The position numbers and the translations under genes are program-made. The notes beneath the pieces are model-generated. The model made no database searches. It saw only the letters and a program-made list of their open reading frames with translations, and was not told the origin of the DNA. A stretch of DNA of 64,000 bases, taken from assembly GCF_014931275.1 (NCBI RefSeq), contig NZ_CP063110.1, positions 1,534,001-1,598,000 on the forward strand. Reading direction: 5' to 3'. Position 1 is the first letter of the stretch. Each line of letters begins with the position of its first letter. This document shows, one piece after another, positions 44,343-55,780 of this stretch. The DNA comes from Haemophilus parainfluenzae (GTDB taxonomy: Bacteria; Pseudomonadota; Gammaproteobacteria; Enterobacterales; Pasteurellaceae).

Positions 44343-47300
44343 CTACTCTGTTGCGCCAAAGCCACGCAAACCAACCACATGAACTTGTTCTTGGTTGCCG
44401 GCGATTTTACGCACCAATTTATAGGTTGTCCCTTTTTCAGGGCTAATGTTTTCCGGTGCTGCGATAAGTAATTGCATATCCAAACGTTCACAAAGTTCGA
44501 ACAAGGTGGAAATGGATTTACCATCTAAACGTGCAGCTTCATCCAAGAATAGTAAACGACATGGCACGATGTCTTTACCGCGAATACGGCGGCTTTCCTC
44601 TTCCCAGCTTTGTACAACCATTAATAGGATTGACATACCCGTACCGATCGCTTCACCTGTTGATAATGCGCCACTTTCAGCACGTAACCAACCATCTGCA
44701 CCACGGAATACTTCAACTTCTAACTCGAGGTAATTACGGTAATCTAATAATTCTTCACCGATAGTTTGTGCTGTGCGTTGCCCCATATCAATATGCGGGT
44801 TAATGCGTTGATAAAGTTTCGCAATGGCTTCAGAGAAGGTAATACGGTTATCACTGAATAAATCTTGATATTCTTCTTGTTTACCTGACAGCGCATCAAG
44901 CAACATCGCATGTGTATCGCGAATATTGACCACTAAACGTACCGATTTCACTTGACCGAAGGCAATATTTTGTAGACCTTGGTTTAACATGCGAATACGG
45001 TTTTGTTCACGTTGAATGGTTTTACGCATAATATTTGCCACACTTTCAGAACTAATCGCCAATTTTTTCTCACGGCCAGTCAATTCTTCTGTTAAGCGAT
45101 TAAGCTCAATTTCCATTTGCTCAATTGCATCAATCGGATCATCCGTTTTAATAATATCCTGACGAATACGTTCACGAAGATGTTGATATACAGCAATAAA
45201 GAAGCGGACTTTATTTTCTGGTTTGCGGCTGTCTTCAGAAATACGTAATGCATCGCGGAGATATTCATTATCAGCCACAGCTGTACGTAACGCACCTAAT
45301 GCTTTATCCGACATTGAACGTAACTCATCAGCAGATAAATAAGCCAACTCACGACGATTGAGTCGTTTTTCCACATCAGAATTTCGAGATAAACGCAGAA
45401 CCACGCACCAGCTAACTTTCGCTGCCACAACTAATTCACGTTGAGTTTTATAATCACGTTCCGCTTTACGAATACGTTTATTTAAGTTCTCCGCTTCGCT
45501 TTCAATAAGCGTTAACTGTTTTTCGACATAAGAACGACGTTGACGGATGGTTGAAAGTTGTTGATACAACTCATCACGACGATTTCTTGCACGTTCCTCT
45601 GCCCCTTCATCAGCACGCACGCCCAATTCACCAATCTCAGCAATTAATTCTTTCAACAACTGATTTTTACTGTCATAAGAACTTTGCAATTGGATAAATA
45701 CTTGATTGTATTGTGCAAATTGGCTTTGTTTTTGACGTAATTGTTCACGTTGAGCATCACGTTGTGACTGCAATTGTTCCAAACGTTGACGAAGTTGCTC
45801 ATTAAGCTCTGATGTTTCTGCTTGCCCAGCATCTTCATAGCTAAAGTGATTTTTACGTTGTACTACATCCGCTAAAGCAAATACACGTTGTTGTACTTGT
45901 TTTTGACGTTCAACCGCTTGGGTTAAATCAGCTTTTAAGCGCTCATAGTTTTCTGGATCACTTTGTAAGGTATTGGCTATCGGCTCTAATTGTGACAACG
46001 CAACGCCATATTGACGAATAAAGCTTTCATATTGCTCAGCAATGTCTAATTGTTCACGGCATTCTTCAATGCGATCAAGTAATTCTTCATCAGCAAGCAA
46101 GTTAAGCTGTGGCATTAACTTATTCAACAATTGCATTTTTTCTTTGGCATTATCCAATTTAATGCGAATTTGTTGTTCGGTGCTTGAGAATTGATTAAGC
46201 TCACGATCAATTTCATTGCGTTCTTGATTGATTTCCGCCATCACCTCTTCTGGGTTTGGTTGGAACGCAAGGGCTAAATGTAAGCCAACAAATTGACTAA
46301 AGTGTTCGTGTAAACGTTGACATTTTTGTACATCAAAGGCGATTTGTGCATATTCTTCCGCAATTTCATCACGTTTAGCTTGTAATTCTTCTAAATGTTT
46401 TTCACGTGCAGCACGACCGAATAATGGAATTTGCGGGAATTTTGAATAACGTAATTCACGATCAGACACTTGCACCACAACGCCCATTTCAAGCTCTTGG
46501 GCTGAAAGTACGCTGTCATCAAAGGCATTTGGGTCACCTTCGATTAAATATAAATCATCCGGACAGTCTTCTAAATTAGCTAATTGTTCGCGTATCGTGT
46601 TGAGATCACGCACAACAATAGCATGACGAGCTGGACCATAAAGTGCTGAGAAATAAGGTGCATCTTCAATTGGAACATCATCATACAATTCAGAAAGCAA
46701 TACACCACCAAAGCGTTCTGCAAGCACATTCAAGCGAGCATCTTCTGAACCATCTGGTTGGCTTAAACGAGAAATTTGCTCATCTAATTGTTGACGCTGT
46801 TTCTCTAAACTGTCACGTTGAATAGTCAGCTCACGTTCTTTCACCAATTGTGATTGCATAAAATGCATCACATCTTGACTATGCTCGAAGGTTTCACCAC
46901 TTTGCTCTTGTAGGCGTTCTAAAGCGGCTTGAGCAGTTAACCATGCCGGTGCTTTACGGGCATTTTCTTCGTAAAGTGTGGTCAAACTTTCACGTTTTTG
47001 ACGCAAGGTTGAACGGTTTTCTACTTGCTCTGAAAGTTCTTCATTCAAGCTTTCAATGAGTTCTTCTTGTTCAGCGTGGTATGCTTCGAGTTCATCAGCG
47101 GTTTCTAAAGATAAATCAGCTCGTTGATTAAAATCAGCCAATAATTTAACCGCACTTTGTTGTTGAGCATAGCGCTGTTCTAACTCATGTAATTTCGCGC
47201 GTAATTGTGGGGTTTGTTGCGCCTGAATTTTTTGTGTTGGATATTCACGCAATAATTCTTTAGCGCTTTCCCAAGCACTTGAACGCGGCATATCACCAGC

Positions 47301-48860
47301 AATTTTGCACACCAACTGATAGGCTTTATCAAATTGTGATTTAGCCGCTTCAGAAATAGACATTTTATGTTCTAACTCAAGCACTTGCTCGGTAAGGCTT
47401 TCAGCATGGGCAGCAAATTCAGCTTGGTAATCTTCCGCATTTTTCACGCTTAAATCCGCTAAACCACATAAGGTTTTTGCTTTTTCAAGCGCGGCAATCG
47501 CTTGTTGATATTGCAATGCACGAGTTTGTTGTGCATCTAATGCTTGTTGATAATCCGCAAGTTGCGCACGCACTTGGTCAATTTCAAGTTCCGTTTGCTC
47601 AAATTGTGCTTGGCTTTCTTCAAGCTGTTCGGTTGCGGTTTCCACAACCATTTTTTGTTCTTCTAATTTTTCTGTAAGCTCAGCCACATCTTCTTGATAG
47701 CGCGATACTTTTTCTTGATGACGTAACGCATTTAATACCAAGTTCAAGTGGTCTGCCGCACTTTGGTGATCTACTTCTAAAGTACGTTCATTTTCTGCCA
47801 ATTCTGCAGCTTCACGGCTTAAGTCAATTAAGCGATGTTGTGATAATTCTTGCTCAGCTTTTGCTTTATACCAATCACGACGGAAACCTAAAGCCGCTTC
47901 GATATTGCCACGACGTTCATTGGCATTACGCATATAATCTGATGCCACATAATTAGTGGTTTCAGTGATTAAATGTTTGAATAAATCACGGTCAGATTGG
48001 GTAACTTTAATTGCTTCAAGGGTCATACGGTTTTCACGTAATGCACTTTCCATATCTTGGAATGCTTTACGCACACCAAGGTTTTCCGGTAATAAGTAAT
48101 CACGTAAAGAACGGGTAATAGCGCTGGAAATACCACCGTATAAAGACGCTTCGATTAATTTATAGAATTTGCTACGGTCTGAAGCACTACGTAAGCGTTT
48201 TGGAATAATACCCAAATCAAACATCATACCGTGATAATCGGTGATTGAATGATATTGTTTAAATTGCGCACCAAGATTTTCAATTTTGTCTTTTAATTCA
48301 TTTAAATTGAGTACGCGTGCTTGACGTTCACCGACTGTTTCGGTGAAAAGTGCGGTCGGATTTAAGGATAATTCTACACCTTGAATCGAGAAGGTTTTTA
48401 AATCCACTTTCTTATCACGACCCGCAATTTGTTGCAGACGCACCCCCACGAGAATTCGTTGGTGACGAGAGTTGATGGTATCCAATACTGCGTAACAAAC
48501 GCCCGGACGTAATTTACCGTGTAACCCTTTATCACGAGAGCCGCCTGTCGAGCCGGCTTCTGTGGTATTACGGAAATGCAACAAGGTTAAGTCTGGAATC
48601 AACGCTGTCACAAAACCCGCCATAGTTGTGGATTTACCGGCACCGTTACCACCCGAAAGTGTAGTCACCAATTCATCCAAATCAAAGGTACGGGCAAAGA
48701 AACCATTCCAGTTAATTAAGGTGAGTGAACGGAATTTTCCGCGTTCTACCCCATTATGTTGGTTTAATACAGGAGCAATAAACTCTTCTTCAACCTGTTC
48801 GGTTGATTGCTCAGGTTCGTCTTGATAGATTTCGTTTTCAAGTTCTAATACATCAGACAT
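44343..48860 (-). CDS. mukB: Chromosome condensin subunit MukB
   Basis: MukB (1505 residues) is the SMC-like motor of the MukBEF complex that compacts and segregates the chromosome. The N-terminal head has Walker [13 protein letters not shown], preceded by [20 protein letters not shown]; two long coiled-coil arms flank a hinge near the middle (about 640-790); the C-terminal head carries [16 protein letters not shown] and the Walker [15 protein letters not shown]. Length is that of the Haemophilus family. Its start overlaps the mukE stop by one base. Several uptake signals lie within (47150, 48350). Confidence 0.97.
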   Translation of the reverse strand: MSDVLELENEIYQDEPEQSTEQVEEEFIAPVLNQHNGVERGKFRSLTLINWNGFFARTFDLDELVTTLSGGNGAGKSTTMAGFVTALIPDLTLLHFRNTTEAGSTGGSRDKGLHGKLRPGVCYAVLDTINSRHQRILVGVRLQQIAGRDKKVDLKTFSIQGVELSLNPTALFTETVGERQARVLNLNELKDKIENLGAQFKQYHSITDYHGMMFDLGIIPKRLRSASDRSKFYKLIEASLYGGISSAITRSLRDYLLPENLGVRKAFQDMESALRENRMTLEAIKVTQSDRDLFKHLITETTNYVASDYMRNANERRGNIEAALGFRRDWYKAKAEQELSQHRLIDLSREAAELAENERTLEVDHQSAADHLNLVLNALRHQEKVSRYQEDVAELTEKLEEQKMVVETATEQLEESQAQFEQTELEIDQVRAQLADYQQALDAQQTRALQYQQAIAALEKAKTLCGLADLSVKNAEDYQAEFAAHAESLTEQVLELEHKMSISEAAKSQFDKAYQLVCKIAGDMPRSSAWESAKELLREYPTQKIQAQQTPQLRAKLHELEQRYAQQQSAVKLLADFNQRADLSLETADELEAYHAEQEELIESLNEELSEQVENRSTLRQKRESLTTLYEENARKAPAWLTAQAALERLQEQSGETFEHSQDVMHFMQSQLVKERELTIQRDSLEKQRQQLDEQISRLSQPDGSEDARLNVLAERFGGVLLSELYDDVPIEDAPYFSALYGPARHAIVVRDLNTIREQLANLEDCPDDLYLIEGDPNAFDDSVLSAQELEMGVVVQVSDRELRYSKFPQIPLFGRAAREKHLEELQAKRDEIAEEYAQIAFDVQKCQRLHEHFSQFVGLHLALAFQPNPEEVMAEINQERNEIDRELNQFSSTEQQIRIKLDNAKEKMQLLNKLMPQLNLLADEELLDRIEECREQLDIAEQYESFIRQYGVALSQLEPIANTLQSDPENYERLKADLTQAVERQKQVQQRVFALADVVQRKNHFSYEDAGQAETSELNEQLRQRLEQLQSQRDAQREQLRQKQSQFAQYNQVFIQLQSSYDSKNQLLKELIAEIGELGVRADEGAEERARNRRDELYQQLSTIRQRRSYVEKQLTLIESEAENLNKRIRKAERDYKTQRELVVAAKVSWCVVLRLSRNSDVEKRLNRRELAYLSADELRSMSDKALGALRTAVADNEYLRDALRISEDSRKPENKVRFFIAVYQHLRERIRQDIIKTDDPIDAIEQMEIELNRLTEELTGREKKLAISSESVANIMRKTIQREQNRIRMLNQGLQNIAFGQVKSVRLVVNIRDTHAMLLDALSGKQEEYQDLFSDNRITFSEAIAKLYQRINPHIDMGQRTAQTIGEELLDYRNYLELEVEVFRGADGWLRAESGALSTGEAIGTGMSILLMVVQSWEEESRRIRGKDIVPCRLLFLDEAARLDGKSISTLFELCERLDMQLLIAAPENISPEKGTTYKLVRKIAGNQEQVHVVGLRGFGATE

Positions 48861-49612
48861 TATTCTTGTTCTCCTGCATCATCAAATTCTTCATCAATTT
48901 CGACCGCACTTTCTTCATCATCAAGGTCATCAGCATTGCTTGCCGCTTTTGCTTGTTTTTCTAATTCGAGAGATTGCGGTGTTGCCGCTTCCCCATCACG
49001 AATTAAGCGAGTTTGCGCTTCTAACGGATCATCACCGGAACGCACTTCAGCCCCAAAACGGAAAACTGATTCTGAAATAGTAAATTTACCGCTATGCTGT
49101 TCGCCCACAGTATGAATCATGCCTAAACGGCGTAAACGACCGATCGCCGCACGTACTTTTTCAGATAATTTTTGCTTATCTAAATCTGAACCGCTGGAAC
49201 GTTGATTAACGGCTTTCAATAATTTGCCTTCGTCCGCCAAGTTGAGTAATTCATCATAGACTTCTTGTGTACTGAAGATACCTTGCTGTGCTAAACGTTC
49301 TGGGCTTAAATATAAATAGCAAAGTACCTTCCCTACTAACATCTCTAATTCAGAAAGCACTGAACGAGCGATTAACGTCGTCGCTTTTGGACGTAAATAG
49401 AAAAAGCCTTCCGGTGCACGAATTAATTCCACGTTGTAACGGCGATAAAAGCCATCCAACTCATTTTGGAAATCCATCAAAAAAGCATGATTATCTAATT
49501 GATCTGTGCTGATATGGCGACCTGAACGCAACAAGCTGTCCACTGCCGGGAAAATAGGATTAGCAATGGCATTTGCCAATTTCGGGGAAATTACATCTTG
49601 AATATCTGTCAT
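48860..49612 (-). CDS. mukE: Chromosome condensin subunit MukE
   Basis: MukE (250 residues) binds MukF and regulates the MukB ATPase. The winged-helix core [27 protein letters not shown] is followed by [26 protein letters not shown] and an acidic tail rich in Asp and Glu (about 225-250). The stop shares a base with the mukB start, an arrangement that couples their translation. It lies 45 bases after mukF. An uptake signal occurs in the acidic-tail codons. Confidence 0.96.
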   Translation of the reverse strand: MTDIQDVISPKLANAIANPIFPAVDSLLRSGRHISTDQLDNHAFLMDFQNELDGFYRRYNVELIRAPEGFFYLRPKATTLIARSVLSELEMLVGKVLCYLYLSPERLAQQGIFSTQEVYDELLNLADEGKLLKAVNQRSSGSDLDKQKLSEKVRAAIGRLRRLGMIHTVGEQHSGKFTISESVFRFGAEVRSGDDPLEAQTRLIRDGEAATPQSLELEKQAKAASNADDLDDEESAVEIDEEFDDAGEQE

Positions 49613-49657
49613 GGTTAATTTCTCATTTTATGAATTCGTTTTGGGTAAGCCACGAAA

Positions 49658-50992
49658 TTAATATTTATCAATCACATGCGCCTGCACTTCTGCGCCGTAA
49701 TCGTTAATTTCCTGCCATTGCGGATAGAGACCGGCTAAATCATCATTTGCCATACCTAAACGCACTGCTTGATCCACAATAATACGTGCCACATCAAAAT
49801 GACGAGAAAGTGGATAAGCTTCTAATTGTTCTTTTAAGACCAAACTTAAATCAATTGGACGATTATTTTCACGGTATTGAATGAGTAAGTCTTGCATATG
49901 CTCTACGATTTGATCATGCAAATCAGCTAAAGACTCATATTGCAATTCTTCTGGTAATTCACCCAATGCATCATCTTCACGCAATACCATTTCTTCATCT
50001 CGCAGATCGACCAAACGTTCTGCTTGAGCTGTCCACAAGAACCAAGGATGATCGAAATAACTGTGGATAGAATTACGCAAACGTTGTGAGAATACGCGAT
50101 TTTTATCCATATCAATGGCGGTACGGATAAATTTATGCACGTGACGGTCATAACCAATCCATAAATCGATGGCTTGTTGTCCCCAGCTAATAATACGGTC
50201 AAGTTTGGATTGTAAATCGGTAATTAATTGTTCAATAAAATACAGCTCATCGTGACCAATTACACAATCTTGAATACGTAATAATTGAGCCTGTAACTTA
50301 TCACCTGCCGCATTTAAGGTATCTTGTAACTCACGTAAATTGCCTGAGGTTTCATCTAATAAACGTTCACAGCTAGAAATTGCCGCCTGCCAATCTTTGG
50401 TAAGTAAATTGGCAATTTCTTCTTTAATGCTTTGTTGATTTTCATCCATCACGCGTTGTGATAAATCGATACTATCGAAAATCTCTGCTACTGAATATTT
50501 TAACGGAGCAAAAACATTCCTGCGCCAAAAGTGCTCATTCTCCCCTTTTGCTGTAGCTTCTTCTGCTGCATCAGATGCACGCTGAATTTCATCAGCCACA
50601 ATAGAAAGCTGTACAGAAAGACGCAATGCAGAAAATTCACGCTGACGAATATAATAATCTGATACGCCAACACCCAGTGGGGTGAGACGATAAATGGAAA
50701 GCCCTTCCGTAAATTCACTGCTGAAACGGTTAAGAAAACGCTGCTTCACCAATTCATTAATAGCATTATTGGCACGAGTGGCAATCGCGTCCGTTGATTG
50801 GTCAAAGGCATTGGCTGTATGGCGGAAAATATCCACTAAATCGGCTTCTAGCATCTCGCCATCTAAACGTTCATTGTTATAAATGGCAATAGCCAATAAA
50901 AACACTAAGCGCTCTGTTGGCAGATTTAACGAAAATTCCCGCTCTTTCGCCCATGAAACGAGTTCAGGAATGGTTTGTGAGGTTTCGATCAT
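49658..50992 (-). CDS. mukF: Chromosome condensin kleisin MukF
   Basis: MukF (444 residues) is the kleisin that bridges MukB heads and binds MukE. The N-terminal winged helix ([25 protein letters not shown] and [23 protein letters not shown]) is followed by a helical dimer region and a C-terminal winged helix. It is the first gene of mukF-mukE-mukB. In E. coli a methyltransferase gene precedes mukF; here an adhesin gene lies divergently upstream. Confidence 0.96.
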   Translation of the reverse strand: MIETSQTIPELVSWAKEREFSLNLPTERLVFLLAIAIYNNERLDGEMLEADLVDIFRHTANAFDQSTDAIATRANNAINELVKQRFLNRFSSEFTEGLSIYRLTPLGVGVSDYYIRQREFSALRLSVQLSIVADEIQRASDAAEEATAKGENEHFWRRNVFAPLKYSVAEIFDSIDLSQRVMDENQQSIKEEIANLLTKDWQAAISSCERLLDETSGNLRELQDTLNAAGDKLQAQLLRIQDCVIGHDELYFIEQLITDLQSKLDRIISWGQQAIDLWIGYDRHVHKFIRTAIDMDKNRVFSQRLRNSIHSYFDHPWFLWTAQAERLVDLRDEEMVLREDDALGELPEELQYESLADLHDQIVEHMQDLLIQYRENNRPIDLSLVLKEQLEAYPLSRHFDVARIIVDQAVRLGMANDDLAGLYPQWQEINDYGAEVQAHVIDKY

Positions 50993-51170
50993 TCGGTTAC
51001 AAAAGCTTAAAATTGAACAAAAAATTTCTGAGATTATACAGGATTTTTTCTCAATCTTGAAAATCTTCTTGCAAATTGACCGCTCTTTTTAAATTTAAAA
51101 TATCCTTAACTTAAATAAGGAAATATATTTTCGTATTTCAACCTTAGAAATGAGCGATATTTAAATAATA

Positions 51171-51210
51171 CTTACAACTCTTTACAACTCTTTACAATTC
51201 TTTACAAAAT
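51171..51210 (+). repeat. Four 10-bp tandem repeats upstream of the adhesin gene
   Basis: The unit TTTACAACTC is repeated as CTTACAACTC, TTTACAACTC, TTTACAATTC and TTTACAAAAT, exactly 10 bases apart. The array ends 39 bases before the TATAAT at 51249, so each unit presents the same helix face to RNA polymerase or an activator. Confidence 0.85.
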
Positions 51211-51248
51211 AAACATGCTATTTACTTTTCTATACAAAAAAACCTATC

Positions 51249-51254
51249 TATAAT
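51249..51254 (+). promoter_or_regulatory. Consensus -10 of the adhesin gene with weak -35
   Basis: TATAAT at 51249-51254 is perfect, but no good -35 lies 16-18 bases upstream (TTTTCT-like only). The promoter would need activation, perhaps through the 10-bp repeats. Confidence 0.6.
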
Positions 51255-51449
51255 CTTGTGTAGGTACGCAATCGTTTACTGAATAGATAAAAATAAGATT
51301 TTCAATATCTGAAAAATAAGAGATTAAAAATCATACAGTTAATCCATTCTTCAATGCGTCCTATATAGTATTTATGTATATTTACACTGCTCTAATGAAA
51401 TTCTTTTATCACATTTATGTAATTAAAGAAGAAACTCAAGCGAGGACAT

Positions 51450-53588
51450 ATGAAAAATTTTAAATTTAATGCTATCACGGCATTAATTATTGGGGTGAAT
51501 GTTGCTATAGCGAATGCTGCTGATGGAAATATTCTGAATATCACGACACAAGATGCTGTTAATGCAAACAAGACAATAGAAGCAACTAACGTTAAAGGTC
51601 CTGGACATACGGCTATTGGTCAGCAAAACCAAATCTATTCTATTCCTGCTGCTGAAGCTGAAGAAAGCCAAGGTTCAAGTTCTGCCATCGGTAATCAAAA
51701 TGTGGTAAAAGGTGAACAAGCCAATGCGATTGGTGATGGGAATGATGCATATGGTCATTTTACCCAAAGTGTTGGTGATGATAACAAAGTTTATGCCGAT
51801 CATTCTCTTGGATTTGGTGCTCACAATAAAGTTGGTGCTCAACGTGTAACAGGTACACCAGAAAAAGATGTTGTTGTAGATAAAAACACAAGTAAAGCAA
51901 GTGTATTTGGTTTAAACAACGTCGTTTTAGGAAAAGAAGTTCTAGCTCTAGGTAATAACAATAATGTAAATGGTGAAAACTCTACAGCTATTGGTACTCA
52001 ATCTACTGCAGATGGCCTTAATGCACTTGCAATTGGTGTAGGAGCTAAAGCTCATGTAACCAACCCAGCCGCAGCAAATTCTAATAAACCTGCAAATTTG
52101 ATTGCAATTGGTACGAATGCTAAATCTGAAGCAGCGGAAACAGTTGCTATTGGTGAATCAGCAAAAGCACTTAAAGCTAATGCAAATGCATTTGGATCAA
52201 AATCATTAGCTGGCGGTGAAAGTTCTCTAGCTGTTGGTTCTGGTGCACAAGCAAAAGAAGATTCATCAGTCGCAATTGGTAATGATTCCAATGCCACTGC
52301 TAAATCTTCAGTCGCAGTCGGAGAATCTACAAATGCAACCGCTGTTTTTGCTACTGCTGTAGGTGATAGTTCAACTGCTACAGGTGTTCGTAGCGTTGCA
52401 ATCAGCGTAAATTCTAAAGCTAAAGCAGAGGATTCTATTGCGATTGGTGCGAATACAAGTTCTGAAATTAGAGGTGTTTCTATTGGCGCTGGTGCCTCTG
52501 CACATTATCAAGGTATTTCTGTTGGTTATGAAAGTAAGGCGTCAGGTATTGGTTCAATTGCAACTGGAGTTGGCTCAACTGCGGCGGGATTATCTGCTAT
52601 TGCAACAGGTTCAAATGCAACTTCGTCAGGTATAGCATCAATAGCTGTTGGTGACAAATCGAAAGCAACTGCAGGTTATGCTGTTGCAATTGGTGATAAA
52701 GCAAGTGCAACTCACGGCTCAAGTGTGGCGTTAGGTAATGCTTCAGAAACAAAACTGGCAGCTGCAGTAAATGACGCTACTATAAATGGTATTTCTTATA
52801 ATGGCTTTGCTGGAACAGATGCGACTGGGACAGTCTCCGTTGGTTCAGTAGGCAATGAACAATTTACTCGTCAAATTGTTAATGTTGGTGCGGGTGAAAT
52901 CTCCAAAACATCTACTGACGCAATCAATGGTTCACAACTTTATATGGTCGCCGAGCAAGTTGGTGAAAATAAAAAACGTATCGAGAACATACGAGTTCGC
53001 GCAGGTGATGTAAAAGTAAAAGCTGGTGATAACATCGATGTAGAAGAAACTCACGATGATGCTAACCAAGTAAAAACCTATACTGTTAGTACCAAAAAAG
53101 ACATCAAAGCAAATTCTTATACCATTAATAATTCCAATATCAAAATTGATCAAAACGGAATTAATGCAGGTAACAAAAAAGTTATCAGCGTTGCAAATGG
53201 TGAAAATGATAACGATGCGGTTAATGTTTCACAATTAAATAAAGTGAAAACTGATGTGGCTAACAATACTAAAAATATTGCTACAAACACTCAAAACATC
53301 GCTAACAATACTAAAGCAATTAATACTTTAAATAAGAAAGTTCATGATGTTGACCGTAAATCTCGCGCAGGTATTGCTGGCGTTGCAGCAATTGCCTCAG
53401 CTCCATCTGCTCGTAAAGATGGTAAGAGCATGGTATCAACTGGGGTTGCTCACCACCGTGGTGAAAGCGCGATTGCAATCAAAGCGTCTCGTAACTCTGA
53501 CAATGGTCATTGGTCATCAAACGTAAATGGTGCAGCAGATACTCGTGGTCAATGGACTGTAGGTGCTGGTGTAGGTTACGAATGGTAA
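51450..53588 (+). CDS. Trimeric autotransporter adhesin (YadA/Hia type)
   Basis: The 712-residue protein has a signal peptide ending ANA, a passenger rich in YadA-type head repeats from about residue 55 to 455 (units such as AIGxxAxA in ALAVGSGAQAKEDSSVAIGN), a neck at ISKTSTDAINGSQLYMVAEQ, a coiled stalk with another neck GENDNDAVNVSQLNKV, and a C-terminal anchor (about 640-712) ending VGAGVGYEW that makes the outer-membrane barrel as a trimer. It binds host or other surfaces; the target is unknown. It is short compared with the large Haemophilus adhesins Hia and Hsf, and lacks the extended signal region. Start is by the GAGG-type ribosome site. A promoter with tandem repeats precedes it and a strong terminator follows. 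Confidence 0.93.
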   Translation: MKNFKFNAITALIIGVNVAIANAADGNILNITTQDAVNANKTIEATNVKGPGHTAIGQQNQIYSIPAAEAEESQGSSSAIGNQNVVKGEQANAIGDGNDAYGHFTQSVGDDNKVYADHSLGFGAHNKVGAQRVTGTPEKDVVVDKNTSKASVFGLNNVVLGKEVLALGNNNNVNGENSTAIGTQSTADGLNALAIGVGAKAHVTNPAAANSNKPANLIAIGTNAKSEAAETVAIGESAKALKANANAFGSKSLAGGESSLAVGSGAQAKEDSSVAIGNDSNATAKSSVAVGESTNATAVFATAVGDSSTATGVRSVAISVNSKAKAEDSIAIGANTSSEIRGVSIGAGASAHYQGISVGYESKASGIGSIATGVGSTAAGLSAIATGSNATSSGIASIAVGDKSKATAGYAVAIGDKASATHGSSVALGNASETKLAAAVNDATINGISYNGFAGTDATGTVSVGSVGNEQFTRQIVNVGAGEISKTSTDAINGSQLYMVAEQVGENKKRIENIRVRAGDVKVKAGDNIDVEETHDDANQVKTYTVSTKKDIKANSYTINNSNIKIDQNGINAGNKKVISVANGENDNDAVNVSQLNKVKTDVANNTKNIATNTQNIANNTKAINTLNKKVHDVDRKSRAGIAGVAAIASAPSARKDGKSMVSTGVAHHRGESAIAIKASRNSDNGHWSSNVNGAADTRGQWTVGAGVGYEW

Positions 53589-53608
53589 TCCGATTTAAAT
53601 CTAAAAAC

Positions 53609-53638
53609 AAAGAGCCACAAATTTGTGGCTCTTTTTAT
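53609..53638. terminator. Terminator after the adhesin gene
   Basis: AGAGCCACAAA (53611-53621) pairs with TTTGTGGCTCT (53622-53632), followed by T on the plus strand; the A run before it could let it also end the small minus-strand gene. Confidence 0.88.
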
Positions 53639-53672
53639 CTTATCAAAACAATCAAAAATTTGACCGCACTTA

Positions 53673-53768
53673 TTACAATAGATATCGCCAAACGAATGCA
53701 CTGACTAAAATAATCAGCATGATAATAATTTGTATTAAACGTTTTTTGGTTAATTTTTCTGCAGCCAT
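53673..53768 (-). CDS. 31-residue single-span membrane protein
   Basis: A short open frame from an ATG at 53768 encodes MAAEKLTKKRLIQ, then a hydrophobic stretch IIIMLIILVSAFVW and RYLL. This is a basic, amphipathic start followed by one membrane span, the typical plan of a small inner-membrane protein. A ribosome site of AGAG type lies 11 bases upstream, a little far. The gene is divergent to fnr and its stop is 2 bases beyond an uptake signal (53662). It is not a known family to me. It could be a regulator of a membrane enzyme, or not be translated at all. Confidence 0.5.
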   Translation of the reverse strand: MAAEKLTKKRLIQIIIMLIILVSAFVWRYLL

Positions 53769-53820
53769 ATTGATTTGCTCTTTGATAACTTCTGAAATTG
53801 ACTATTTAGTGGTAGAATAA

Positions 53821-53848
53821 TTGCGTTAGATCAATTTTACACTATATT
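53821..53848 (+). promoter_or_regulatory. Putative fnr promoter with FNR box
   Basis: TTGCG-TTAG-ATCAA (53821-53834) matches the FNR consensus TTGAT-N4-ATCAA in eight of ten positions and overlaps a possible -35 (TTGCGT, 53821-53826), with TATATT as -10 at 53843-53848. This placement fits the known negative autoregulation of fnr. Confidence 0.55.
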
Positions 53849-53866
53849 TATCGATTTGAGGAATAA

Positions 53867-54640
53867 ATGAAGAATTTCGTTTCAGAAACCAAATCAGGAC
53901 GCAGAGTTCAATCAGGTGGTTGTGCAATCCATTGTCAAGATTGCAGTATTAGCCAACTTTGTATCCCTTTCACATTGAACGAACATGAGCTCGATCAGCT
54001 TGATAATATCATCGAGCGTAAAAAACCTATCCAAAAATCTCAAGTCCTTTTTAAAGCCGGTGATACACTGAATTCCATTTATGCGATTCGTTCTGGAACC
54101 ATTAAAACTTATACCATTAGCGAAGCCGGTGAAGAACAAATTACCTCTTTCCACTTACCTGGTGATTTAGTGGGCTTTGATGCAATCACAAATATGCAAC
54201 ATCCAAGTTTTGCACAGGCTTTGGAAACCGCCATGGTATGTGAAATTCCATTTGATATCTTAGATGACTTATCTGGAAAAATGCCTAAACTTCGTCAGCA
54301 AATTATGCGTTTAATGAGTAGTGAAATCAAAAGCGATCAAGAAATGATTTTATTACTGTCTAAAATGAATGCTGAAGAACGTTTAGCGGCATTTATCCAT
54401 AATCTATCAAAACGTTATTCTGCTCGTGGTTTCTCAGCGAAAGAATTCCGCTTAACTATGACCCGTAGTGATATCGGTAACTATCTTGGTTTAACTGTTG
54501 AAACCATCAGTCGTTTACTTGGTCGTTTCCAAAAATTGGATGTACTCTCTGTTCAAGGTAAATACATTACTATTAATGATATTAATGCATTGATTGATTT
54601 AACCGGTGTACATAAAACCAAAATCCAATTAGCAGAATAA
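53867..54640 (+). CDS. fnr: FNR oxygen-responsive regulator
   Basis: FNR (257 residues) is the oxygen-sensing activator of anaerobic genes. It binds a [4Fe-4S] cluster via cysteines: Cys19, Cys23, Cys26 and Cys32 near the N-terminus (the usual three are probably Cys23, Cys26 and Cys32) and Cys125. The cNMP-type beta domain is followed by a helix-turn-helix DNA-binding region [28 protein letters not shown]-type glutamate/serine/arginine contacts ETISR are in place. A small membrane-protein frame lies divergently upstream; uspE follows after a terminator. A possible FNR box sits on its own promoter. Confidence 0.97.
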   Translation: MKNFVSETKSGRRVQSGGCAIHCQDCSISQLCIPFTLNEHELDQLDNIIERKKPIQKSQVLFKAGDTLNSIYAIRSGTIKTYTISEAGEEQITSFHLPGDLVGFDAITNMQHPSFAQALETAMVCEIPFDILDDLSGKMPKLRQQIMRLMSSEIKSDQEMILLLSKMNAEERLAAFIHNLSKRYSARGFSAKEFRLTMTRSDIGNYLGLTVETISRLLGRFQKLDVLSVQGKYITINDINALIDLTGVHKTKIQLAE

Positions 54641-54644
54641 ATTA

Positions 54645-54671
54645 AAAGCGTGAGTTTTCACGCTTTTTTAA
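54645..54671 (+). terminator. Terminator after fnr
   Basis: AAAGCGTGA (54645-54653) pairs with TCACGCTTT (54658-54666), followed by T. Confidence 0.88.
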
Positions 54672-54777
54672 CATTTGAAACAAAAAAACTTGCACGAGAT
54701 CACTTTTTTGATAATCGGTTCTTGTCATCGTTTAAAATCTTTTCTATCCTATTGATATCTCATATCTTGGAGGTTTT

Positions 54778-55701
54778 ATGAAATTTAATAATATTCTTGT
54801 TGTACTCAATCCTGATAACGAAAAACAATATGCTCTAGCTCGTGCCGTTCGTCTTGTTAAAGAACAGCAAAATGAAACAAAGGTAAAAATCACCACCCTT
54901 TTGAGTGTTTATGACTTATCGTATGAGATGTCAGCCCTTCTTTCTTCTGAAGAACGCAGCGAAATGCATAAAACAGCCGTTGAACAACAACGTCAAGCTG
55001 TACAATTTTATTTAGATAAATATGCAGATCCAGAAATTGAATTTGAATCACACATTGTATGGAGTAGCAATGAAGCGGATGCAATTCGTGAAGAAGTTGA
55101 AAAAAATCAATATGATCTCGTTGTAAAATACACCAAAGATGAAGAAAGCTTCACTTCATTGATTTTCACACCTGTAGATTGGCAATTATTACGTAAATGT
55201 CCAATTCCAGTATTAATGGTGCGTGATGGTGACTGGAAACACCAACGCCGTATTTTAGTCGCCGTGAATGTATCGGGTGAACAGGAATATCAAGATGAAT
55301 TCAACCAAGAGTTAGTTTCAACAGGAATGAGCTTAGCGGAAAACTTAAACCGTGGTAACGTACATTTAGTAGCCGCCTACCCTGTTGCGCCAATTAATAT
55401 GGCGATTGATTTACCTGAATTTAATACTTCAGGTTATGAAAATGGCATTCGTGGCCAACACCTTATCAATATGAAAGCCTTACGTCAAAAATTTGGTATT
55501 GATGAAGATCATACCCATGTACGCGAAGGTTTCCCTGAAGAGGTGATTCCTGAAGTGGCGAAAGAAATTGAAGCTGAATTAGTGATTTTAGGCACAGTGG
55601 GAAGAACGGGTTTATCTGCAGCGTTACTAGGTAATACAGCTGAACATGTAATTAGTAAATTAAGTTGCAATTTATTAGCCATTAAACCATCTAAAAAATA
55701 A
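54778..55701 (+). CDS. uspE: Universal stress protein E
   Basis: The 307-residue protein has two tandem Usp domains, as UspE does: the first starts FNNILVVLNPD and the second at RRILVAVNVSGE (about 160). The second domain ends with LVILGTVGRTGLSAALLGNTAEHVISKLSCNLLAIKP, containing the ATP-binding-like G-x9-G pattern. UspE is induced on growth arrest and anaerobiosis in E. coli and affects cell aggregation. It starts after GGAGG. It sits directly downstream of fnr, as it does in related genera. Confidence 0.94.
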   Translation: MKFNNILVVLNPDNEKQYALARAVRLVKEQQNETKVKITTLLSVYDLSYEMSALLSSEERSEMHKTAVEQQRQAVQFYLDKYADPEIEFESHIVWSSNEADAIREEVEKNQYDLVVKYTKDEESFTSLIFTPVDWQLLRKCPIPVLMVRDGDWKHQRRILVAVNVSGEQEYQDEFNQELVSTGMSLAENLNRGNVHLVAAYPVAPINMAIDLPEFNTSGYENGIRGQHLINMKALRQKFGIDEDHTHVREGFPEEVIPEVAKEIEAELVILGTVGRTGLSAALLGNTAEHVISKLSCNLLAIKPSKK

Positions 55702-55727
55702 GCCTATTTAGCTTTTTATTTAAAATA

Positions 55728-55770
55728 AGTGCGGTCAGAAAAACAATCGTTTTATTGACCGCACTTTTTT
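55728..55770 (+). terminator. Terminator after uspE made of paired uptake signals
   Basis: AAGTGCGGT (55728-55736) and ACCGCACTT (55758-55766) form the stem, with a 21-base loop and a T run. Confidence 0.85.
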
Positions 55771-55780
55771 GTTAAAAAAA

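Larger units (their letters stand above)
50993..51449. other. Divergent region between mukF and the adhesin gene
   Basis: These 457 bases hold the mukF promoter (minus) and the adhesin control region (plus): four 10-bp repeats at 51171-51210, a TATAAT at 51249-51254 and then a leader of about 190 bases without a clear reading frame. No RNA gene is evident. Confidence 0.6.

Noticed and set aside
51171..51210. CRISPR or direct-repeat origin of replication iterons
   Set aside because: Repeats are contiguous and short with no spacers, and no replication gene is near; the location before an adhesin gene suggests promoter control.
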